Shown: positions 29,224 through 35,245 of the stretch, one piece after another
How positions within the stretch are numbered: the stretch's first letter is position 1
Layout of the letters: each line of letters begins with the position of its first letter
DNA from: Mariniflexile sp. AS56
Lineage (GTDB): Bacteria; Bacteroidota; Bacteroidia; Flavobacteriales; Flavobacteriaceae
Reading direction: 5' to 3'
Assembly: GCF_030552475.1 (NCBI RefSeq)
Contig: NZ_JAUPED010000025.1
Coordinates: forward strand, 1 to 35,245
DNA length: 35,245 nucleotides
Program-made: the position numbers and the translations under genes
The notes under the pieces: model-generated
What the model was told of the DNA's origin: nothing
Seen by the model: the letters and a program-made list of their open reading frames with translations, nothing else
The model's database searches: none

Positions 29224-30402
29224 ATGAGTCAAGAAGTTTCTAAACGCTATGCACAACGTGGCGTTTCTGCATCAAAAGAAGATGTTCACAATGCTATTAA
29301 AAACATCGATAAAGGATTGTTTCCAAAAGCATTCTGTAAAATAGTTCCAGATTATTTAACAAATGATGATGATTATTGTTTAATAATGCATGCGGATGGT
29401 GCGGGTACAAAATCCTCATTAGCTTATATGTATTGGAAAGAAACAGGCGATATTTCTGTTTGGAAAGGCATTGCGCAAGATGCTTTAATTATGAATATCG
29501 ACGATTTACTGTGTGTGGGCGCGACAGATAATATTATGTTGTCATCAACCATTGGTAGAAATAAAAACCTGATTCCTGGTGAAGTACTTTCGGCTATCAT
29601 CAACGGTACCGAAGAGTTGATTTCAGAATTAAAGAATTTTGGTGTTACTATACATTCTACAGGTGGTGAAACTGCCGATGTGGGCGATTTAGTGCGTACC
29701 ATCATTGTAGATTCTACCGTAACAGCACGTATGAAACGTAGTGATGTTATTGATAATGCGAATATTAAAGCAGGTGATGTTATAGTTGGTTTAGAAAGTT
29801 TCGGGCAAGCGTCTTACGAGAAGTCGTATAACGGTGGTATGGGAAGTAACGGATTAACTTCTGCACGTCACGATGTTTTTAACACCTATTTAGCCGATAA
29901 ATACCCTGAAAGTTTTGATGCTTCAGTTCCTGAAGATTTAGTGTACTCAGGAAATGTAAGGTTAACAGATGCTGTAGAAGGTTCTCCAATAGATGCCGGT
30001 AAATTGGTGTTGTCGCCAACGCGTACCTATGGGCCAATCATTAAGAAAATAGTATCAGAATTTAAAAGTGATCAACTTCATGGTATGGTGCACTGCTCTG
30101 GTGGAGCTCAAACTAAGATTCTTCATTTTGTAGATGAGTTTCATATCATTAAAGATAATATGTTTCCTATTCCGCCATTGTTTAAACTAATTCAAGAGCA
30201 ATCTAAAACAGACTGGAAAGAAATGTACCAAGTGTTTAACTGTGGGCATAGAATGGAATTGTATGTGTCTCCAGAAATTGCAGAAAACATTATTAGTATT
30301 TCAAAATCTTTTAATGTAGATGCGAAAATTATAGGTCGTGTTGAAGCGTCAAAAACTAAAAAGCTTACAATAAAAAGTGAGTTTGGGGAGTTTACTTATT
30401 AA
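29224..30402 (+). CDS. purM: PurM/AIR synthase family protein, 392 aa
   Basis: Likely phosphoribosylformylglycinamidine cyclo-ligase, which closes FGAM to AIR with ATP in purine synthesis; this is the form Bacteroidetes use in the purM role. The N-terminus is SKRYAQRGVSASKEDVHNAI, followed by the nucleotide-site motif HADGAGTKSSLAY (PurM DGVGTK), MNIDDLLCVGA, the GGETADVGDL block (PurM GGETAEMP) and a C-terminal PurM_C domain with HCSGGAQTKI. At 392 aa it is longer than E. coli PurM (about 345), so an AIR-synthase-related role cannot be excluded. The frame is open back to 29056, but a terminator and a -7 box lie inside that extension, so the ATG at 29224 is chosen. Confidence 0.8.
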   Translation: MSQEVSKRYAQRGVSASKEDVHNAIKNIDKGLFPKAFCKIVPDYLTNDDDYCLIMHADGAGTKSSLAYMYWKETGDISVWKGIAQDALIMNIDDLLCVGATDNIMLSSTIGRNKNLIPGEVLSAIINGTEELISELKNFGVTIHSTGGETADVGDLVRTIIVDSTVTARMKRSDVIDNANIKAGDVIVGLESFGQASYEKSYNGGMGSNGLTSARHDVFNTYLADKYPESFDASVPEDLVYSGNVRLTDAVEGSPIDAGKLVLSPTRTYGPIIKKIVSEFKSDQLHGMVHCSGGAQTKILHFVDEFHIIKDNMFPIPPLFKLIQEQSKTDWKEMYQVFNCGHRMELYVSPEIAENIISISKSFNVDAKIIGRVEASKTKKLTIKSEFGEFTY

Positions 30403-30477
30403 ATTTTCATCTTTTTAGTCAAAACGGAATGGTTATTGATTAAAAATGTAATTTATTAAAACCAACCTTACATTATT

Positions 30478-31437
30478 ATGAAGCATGTTTTATTAATCGC
30501 AGTTTGTTTCTTTTTTCAGCTCGCGCAATCGCAACCAGATACTCTGTTTTTAAGATCAAAAGCACCTAAATACGATGGTCCGCAGTGGCTTCAAAAAAAT
30601 AAAGCTTCGATAAACCTTAATGAAGTTGCTTTTGTTAATTGGAATTCCGGGGGTAGTAATTCTATTTCTGGTCTTGTAGGCATGGAATCTTCAGCTAATT
30701 ATACCGATAAATATTTTTCATGGAGAAATAATGCGAGACTGCGTTACGGTGTTAATAAGCAGCAAGCTAGAGAGCTACGAAAAACCGACGATTTATTTGA
30801 ATTGAATTCAGATATTGGTTTCAAGCCAGATAGTATTACCAACTGGTTTTATTCTGCTAAACTTAATTTTAGAACCCAATTTGCAAACGGTTATAAGTAT
30901 CCGAATAAGGAAACGCCTATTTCTCGATTAATGGCTCCTGGGTATTTGTTTTTTGGTGGCGGTATGGAATATGGTAAAAATATAGATGAAATGTCCTTTT
31001 ACTTTTCGCCATTAACTTTAAAAGCCACTTTTGTGTTGGATGATGATCTGGCAAATGCAGGTAAGTTTGGTGTAACTCCGGCGGTTTATGATGCTCAGGG
31101 AAATATTATAGTTCCAGGAGAGCGTATTCGTAAAGAGGTAGGTATTTTAATAAATAATAGCTACGAAATGGAAGTGGCTACCAATGTAAAAGTAAAACAG
31201 CAGGTGAGTTTGTATTCTGATTATGTGAATAATTTCGGAAATGTAGATATTGACTGGAGGTTAGACTTCGATTTTAAAGTAAATAACTTTATAAAAGCAA
31301 CTTTAGGGTCGCATTTAAGGTATGATGATGATATTAAAACGACCAAAGCAACTGATGTCGAGGATGTTTACGATGAAGCAGGTGCTAAAATACAATGGAA
31401 ACAGTTTTTAGGGATTGGTTTTGCGGTAGATTTTTAA
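30478..31437 (+). CDS. DUF3078 outer-membrane protein, 319 aa
   Basis: A Bacteroidetes-specific protein of unknown function, predicted to be an outer-membrane beta barrel. It starts with a cleavable signal peptide (MKHVLLIAVCFFFQLAQSQ), then the family block INLNEVAFVNWNSGGSNSIS near residues 45-65. The remainder alternates aromatic and polar beta strands (FSWRNNARLRYGV, WFYSAKLNFRTQF, DWRLDFDFKV) and ends in a strand with a terminal aromatic (FLGIGFAVDF), a barrel-assembly signature. It lies 75 bases after the PurM-family gene in the same direction, possibly co-transcribed, with no clear functional link. Confidence 0.85.
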   Translation: MKHVLLIAVCFFFQLAQSQPDTLFLRSKAPKYDGPQWLQKNKASINLNEVAFVNWNSGGSNSISGLVGMESSANYTDKYFSWRNNARLRYGVNKQQARELRKTDDLFELNSDIGFKPDSITNWFYSAKLNFRTQFANGYKYPNKETPISRLMAPGYLFFGGGMEYGKNIDEMSFYFSPLTLKATFVLDDDLANAGKFGVTPAVYDAQGNIIVPGERIRKEVGILINNSYEMEVATNVKVKQQVSLYSDYVNNFGNVDIDWRLDFDFKVNNFIKATLGSHLRYDDDIKTTKATDVEDVYDEAGAKIQWKQFLGIGFAVDF

Positions 31438-31622
31438 ATCATTCTTTTTAAAATAGTTTTAAAAATTTGTTAACTTTTTAATGTTGATAAATTATTAACT
31501 AACTGATTAATAGTTATTTGAGTTGTTTTGCCTGTAAACTTTATGATTTCAATAGTGCTTAAAGTTTAAAATATTTTGTTTCTTTATGGCTGTAATTAGT
31601 AAACGCCATAAATAGACGCAAA

Positions 31623-34175
31623 ATGAACCAAGAAGTTGCCGAAACTCAACCCAAAACCTATTCTCAAGAAGAAGCTTTCAATGCTTCTCTAACTTATTTT
31701 AATCAAGACGATCTTGCTGCACGTGTTTGGTTGAATAAATATGCCTTAAAAGATTCTGAAGGAAATATTTATGAGTTAACGCCAAATGATATGCACCGCC
31801 GTATCGCAAAAGAGTTGGCGCGCGTTGAAAAAAAATATACAAATCCTTTATCGGAAACAGAAATTTTCGATTTAATCAAAGACTTTAAATACATCGTTCC
31901 GCAAGGAAGCCCAATGGCTGGTATTGGGAACCCGTACCAAATAGCCTCGCTTTCCAATTGTTTTGTTATTGGAAGTTCAGGTGATTCCGATTCGTATGGA
32001 GGCATCATGAAAGTAGACCAAGAGCAGGTACAACTTATGAAACGCCGTGGTGGTGTAGGGCATGATTTGTCGCACATCCGTCCAAAAGGTTCTGCAGTAA
32101 AAAATTCAGCATTAACCTCTACGGGTATTGTGCCTTTTATGGAGCGTTATTCCAATTCAACCAGAGAAGTTGCTCAAGATGGTAGGCGAGGGGCGCTTAT
32201 GTTGTCAGTGTCTATTAATCATCCAGATTCAGAAGATTTTATTAATGCTAAGTTAGAACAGGGTAAAGTGACGGGTGCTAATGTGTCGGTTAGAATGGAC
32301 GATGCTTTTATGCAAGCTGTAAAAGATGGTGCAGATTATACACAAAAATACCCCATATTTAGTGAAACTCCTAAGGTGTCTAAAACGATTGACGCGAATG
32401 CGTTGTGGAAAAAAATAGTTTATAACGCATGGAAATCTGCCGAACCTGGTATTTTATTTTGGGATACTATTATTAAAGAATCAATACCCGATTGTTATGC
32501 CGATTTAGGGTACAAAACCGTGTCGACAAACCCTTGTGGTGAAATTCCTTTATGTCCATATGATTCGTGTCGTTTGTTGGCAATAAACCTATTTTCATAT
32601 GTTGAAAATCCGTTTACGCCTGAAGCGAGTTTTAATTTCGATTTGTTTAAAAAACACATCGCATTGGCGCAACGCATCATGGACGATGTGATTGATTTAG
32701 AATTAGAGAAAATTGATAATATTCTTCTTAAAATAGAACAAGATCCTGAATTGGATGAGGTAAAAGCAACCGAACGTAATTTATGGATTAATATAAAAAA
32801 GAAAGCAGAAGAAGGTAGAAGAACCGGTGTTGGTATCACTGCAGAAGGCGATATGCTAGCTGGTTTGGGTATTCAATATGGTAGTGAAGCTGGGAATGCT
32901 TTTTCTTTGGAAGTTCACAAAACCATCGCTATTGAGGCGTATAGAGGTTCGGTGCATTTAGCCAAAGAGCGTGGTGCTTTTTCAGTATTTGATGCGGAAC
33001 GTGAAAAAAACAACCCGTTTATTCAACGTTTAAAAGCAGCGGATAGTAAGTTGTATTATGAAATGTTGGAATATGGTAGGCGTAACATCGCTTTATTAAC
33101 GATTGCGCCAACAGGAACCACAAGTTTAATGACGCAAACAACGTCTGGAATAGAGCCTGTATTTCTACCTGTTTATAAGCGTAGACGAAAAGTAAACCCG
33201 AATGATAAAGAAGTGCGTGTGGATTTTGTGGATGAGGTTGGTGATTCTTGGGAAGAATACGTGGTGTTTCATCACCGTTTCAAACAATGGATGGAAGTAA
33301 CCGGTATTGATACTTCTAAAAACTACTCGCAAAAAGAAATTGATAAACTTATTAAAAAATCGCCCTACCATAAAGCAACTTCTAATGATGTGGATTGGTT
33401 AAGCAAAGTAAGTATGCAAGGTGCTATCCAGAAATGGGTAGATCATTCCATAAGTGTCACTATCAATTTACCAAACGACGCTACCGAAGAGTTGGTTGGC
33501 GCCTTGTATTTAAAAGCTTGGGAAGTTGGCTGTAAAGGTGTTACGGTATATCGTGATGGTTCGCGTTCGGGTGTATTAATTTCTAACGAGGAAAAAGAAG
33601 AAGAGCAAGAAACGTCTTTATCTTCATTTCCAATAAAGCGTCCGCAAAGTTTGCAGGCCGATGTGGTTCGTTTTCAAAATAGTAAAGAAAAATGGATTGC
33701 TTTTATTGGCTTAATTGAAGGCAGACCTTATGAGATTTTTACTGGTTTGGCCGATGATGAAGATGGTATTTTATTACCGCGTTGGGTAAATGAAGGTGCT
33801 ATTATAAAAAATAGAAATGAAGACGGTACCTCGCGTTACGATTTTCAATATAAAAATATAAGAGGGTATAAAACGACTATTGAGGGCTTGTCTCATAAAT
33901 TTGATCCTGAGTTTTGGAATTATGCCAAGTTAATTTCAAGTACGCTGCGTCATGGAATGCCTATTGATAAAATAGTCGATTTAATTAACAGTTTACAGTT
34001 GGATACAGCTTCTATAAATACCTGGAAAAATGGTGTGGGACGTGCGTTGAAACGTTATGTGGAAGATGGTACGCAAGCTAAAGGGCATGTGTGCGATAGT
34101 TGTAAATCTGAAAATTTAATATACCAAGAAGGCTGCTTAACTTGTAAAGATTGCGGATCTTCTAAGTGTGGATAA
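31623..34175 (+). CDS. nrdJ: Adenosylcobalamin-dependent (class II) ribonucleotide reductase, 850 aa
   Basis: Reduces ribonucleotides to deoxyribonucleotides for DNA synthesis using a B12-derived radical, with no oxygen requirement or second subunit. N303-P-C305-G-E307 is the active-site NxCxE motif with C305 as thiyl-radical cysteine. C113 (SNCFV) and C316, 11 residues after C305, fit the substrate-reducing disulfide pair. LTIAPTGTTSLMTQTTSGIEP is the conserved phosphate-binding loop. The C-terminus (last about 30 aa) is a cysteine-rich tail with CDSCKSE, CLTCKDCG and KCG, a zinc-ribbon or shuttle-cysteine region typical of NrdJ. It has its own terminator. No B12 riboswitch is evident upstream (31438-31622 is AT-rich). 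Confidence 0.93.
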   Translation: MNQEVAETQPKTYSQEEAFNASLTYFNQDDLAARVWLNKYALKDSEGNIYELTPNDMHRRIAKELARVEKKYTNPLSETEIFDLIKDFKYIVPQGSPMAGIGNPYQIASLSNCFVIGSSGDSDSYGGIMKVDQEQVQLMKRRGGVGHDLSHIRPKGSAVKNSALTSTGIVPFMERYSNSTREVAQDGRRGALMLSVSINHPDSEDFINAKLEQGKVTGANVSVRMDDAFMQAVKDGADYTQKYPIFSETPKVSKTIDANALWKKIVYNAWKSAEPGILFWDTIIKESIPDCYADLGYKTVSTNPCGEIPLCPYDSCRLLAINLFSYVENPFTPEASFNFDLFKKHIALAQRIMDDVIDLELEKIDNILLKIEQDPELDEVKATERNLWINIKKKAEEGRRTGVGITAEGDMLAGLGIQYGSEAGNAFSLEVHKTIAIEAYRGSVHLAKERGAFSVFDAEREKNNPFIQRLKAADSKLYYEMLEYGRRNIALLTIAPTGTTSLMTQTTSGIEPVFLPVYKRRRKVNPNDKEVRVDFVDEVGDSWEEYVVFHHRFKQWMEVTGIDTSKNYSQKEIDKLIKKSPYHKATSNDVDWLSKVSMQGAIQKWVDHSISVTINLPNDATEELVGALYLKAWEVGCKGVTVYRDGSRSGVLISNEEKEEEQETSLSSFPIKRPQSLQADVVRFQNSKEKWIAFIGLIEGRPYEIFTGLADDEDGILLPRWVNEGAIIKNRNEDGTSRYDFQYKNIRGYKTTIEGLSHKFDPEFWNYAKLISSTLRHGMPIDKIVDLINSLQLDTASINTWKNGVGRALKRYVEDGTQAKGHVCDSCKSENLIYQEGCLTCKDCGSSKCG

Positions 34176-34193
34176 TGTGCTTTAGTGCTAAAT

Positions 34194-34240
34194 AAAAAAA
34201 GGAAGTCGGTTTTTAGTTGACTTCCTTTTTTTTTTTTTTT
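34194..34240. terminator. Bidirectional terminator between nrdJ and the lipoprotein gene
   Basis: Seven As, GGAAGTC, an 11-base loop, GACTTCC, then 15 Ts (34226-34240). The stop codon of the minus-strand gene overlaps the end of the T run. Confidence 0.88.
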
Positions 34241-34852
34241 ATTCAGTTTGTCTTTCATTTTCTGTCGTAGGTGGCGGTGGCAAATATGGCAAATCTTCCC
34301 AAAATGATATGTTCAATTCAAGTTTAGAATTTAATTTGTCAAATTCTTGGGTTAGATTGGCTAAGAATTTTTCAATTAGTTCAAGATTTTCATTTCTACT
34401 AGATTCCACAATTACTAAATAGCTTTCTGGTTTGTCTGACTCGTTATTTGAGCGGTAATACGCAAAGTCATTTTTTAACATCCAATTTAAAGAATCCATT
34501 CCAATTTCTCTATAATTATTATTACTGTCGTGATATAACTTTGTGTTCACAAAAGTCACGTATTGCTTTGATTTCGGATGAAACAAAATAGGTTCACAAT
34601 CTTCAATCGGATAAATATTTTTTATTAAATTACTGCGTTCGATTATTATTTTCGGTAAACTGTCATTGCATTTAATTTCGTGAATTCTGTCAATCAAAGT
34701 TCCATAATCGTTAAATTCAGATATTTTGAGTGAAACACTTAAATTGTCATTTAGGCTTTTTTGAATTCCGTAATTTTTAATTTCTTTTACTTGCTTTTCG
34801 CAACTTGCTAGAACTAAAAAAAAACCAAATATTTGATAAAGTTCAATTTCAT
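34239..34852 (-). pseudogene. Unrecognised lipoprotein gene with a frameshift in its signal peptide
   Basis: From an ATG at 34852 the sequence reads MKLNFIKYLVFF and then hits TAG. In the adjacent frame, without a break, it reads LVLASCEKQVKEIKNYG and continues open to 34239. One extra base in the homopolymer at 34816-34824 (nine As on the plus strand) would give MKLNFIKYLVFFFLVLASCEKQ, a lipoprotein signal with lipobox LASC, and a protein of about 204 aa ending LPPPPTTENERQTE. The mature part has SFWEDLPYLPPPP and no domain I recognise. It is either a true frameshift, slippage-controlled expression, or a sequencing error. A shorter product from TTG at 34697 would lack export. Confidence 0.55.
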
Positions 34853-34854
34853 TT

Positions 34855-35245
34855 CAGGAGTTTCTTAAATGCACCACAACGGTTGGTATATGAAACGTAG
34901 CGTGTAGAAAGACGCCGATCTTTCGGATTAGACACGAGCCGAATTTTTTAATTTTCTTTTTATCTTATTTTATCAAAAAGCCAAATTAAAAAATTTGGCG
35001 GACTTTGCAAATACACACAAACCTCTCGAAAAGCCTGTAGTAGCTATGTTTTATATACGTCTTAAGTTAGCATTTTAATAAAAACACTAAATTAAGACAT
35101 ATAAATAAGAAAGAACAAAAGAGAGGAATAAGGTTATTATATACGGAGAGACTACAGATCTCGTCAATATTGAAAATCCCCTCTCTTTTTCTACACAGAT
35201 TTCGTACAGTTCTATGAGGCTTTTAGACCTCGATTTTAAGTCGTT
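34855..35245. other. Gene-free stretch with several inverted repeats
   Basis: No gene is seen. It opens with AACGGTTGGTATATG, a string often found at the edges of mobile or cassette-like genes in Flavobacteriia. The arms at 34938-34955 and 34983-34999 (GCCGAATTTTTTAATTTT and AAATTAAAAAATTTGGC) pair closely. AAAAGAGAGG (35117-35126) pairs with CCTCTCTTTT (35180-35189) around a smaller GAGA...TCTC hairpin. This could be a structured RNA or the edge of an unseen element. Confidence 0.4.

Noticed and set aside
31438..31622. Cobalamin riboswitch upstream of the B12-dependent ribonucleotide reductase
   Set aside because: No B12-box-like GCCACTG sequence or long GC-rich folded region is visible; the stretch is simple AT-rich DNA.
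34239..34697. A 152-residue cytoplasmic protein starting at TTG 34697
   Set aside because: The reading frame stays protein-like for about 35 more codons upstream up to a lipobox, so the TTG is only an internal codon.

Overview
The window looks like a chromosome segment of a low-GC marine-type Bacteroidetes, most likely a Flavobacteriaceae. The evidence is the gene families (Bacteroidetes-type TraM/TraN, DUF3078, BlaI/M56 with a TonB-plug-like tail, glutamine synthetase III, a 50-residue flavobacterial small protein) and -7 boxes matching the Bacteroidetes consensus TAnnTTTG. No species is claimed.

Region 1 (1-21240) is the end of a decayed integrative conjugative element (ICE) that carries an insecticidal-type Tc (ABC) toxin. 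It opens with the C-terminal part of traM and a traN broken by a 1-base deletion and a TA microsatellite. Two giant genes follow on the minus strand, transcribed right to left: a fused TcB-TcC protein (2628 aa) and a TcA subunit (3368 aa), 20 bases apart. TcA would form the receptor-binding, channel-forming pentamer. The TcB-TcC fusion would form the Rhs cocoon, cut itself after its DPDG motif and release a C-terminal payload. That payload ends in a deaminase-like domain with H2549-A-E2551 and C2576-P-G-C2579. The two toxin genes lie between two 288-bp direct repeats, about 90% identical by eye, each carrying the 3' end of traN and its terminator. tRNA-derived fragments at 20424-20466 and 21169-21192 suggest the element ended at a tRNA 3' end, with the tRNA's own terminator surviving at 21204-21234.

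Region 2 (21246-34240) looks like ordinary chromosome: a 50-aa conserved protein, a BlaI repressor plus M56 metallopeptidase operon with palindromic operator candidates, a Ca/Na antiporter, divergent type II and type III glutamine synthetases, a PurM/AIR-synthase family gene, a DUF3078 outer-membrane protein and a B12-dependent ribonucleotide reductase. Strong hairpin terminators separate most of these units.

Region 3 (34239-35245) has an unrecognised lipoprotein gene whose signal peptide is put out of frame by a 9-A homopolymer, then a gene-free stretch rich in inverted repeats that looks like flavobacterial cassette or intergenic-repeat DNA.

The most interesting system is the two-gene Tc toxin with a putative nucleic-acid or nucleotide deaminase warhead, no visible immunity gene, and a location in a broken ICE.
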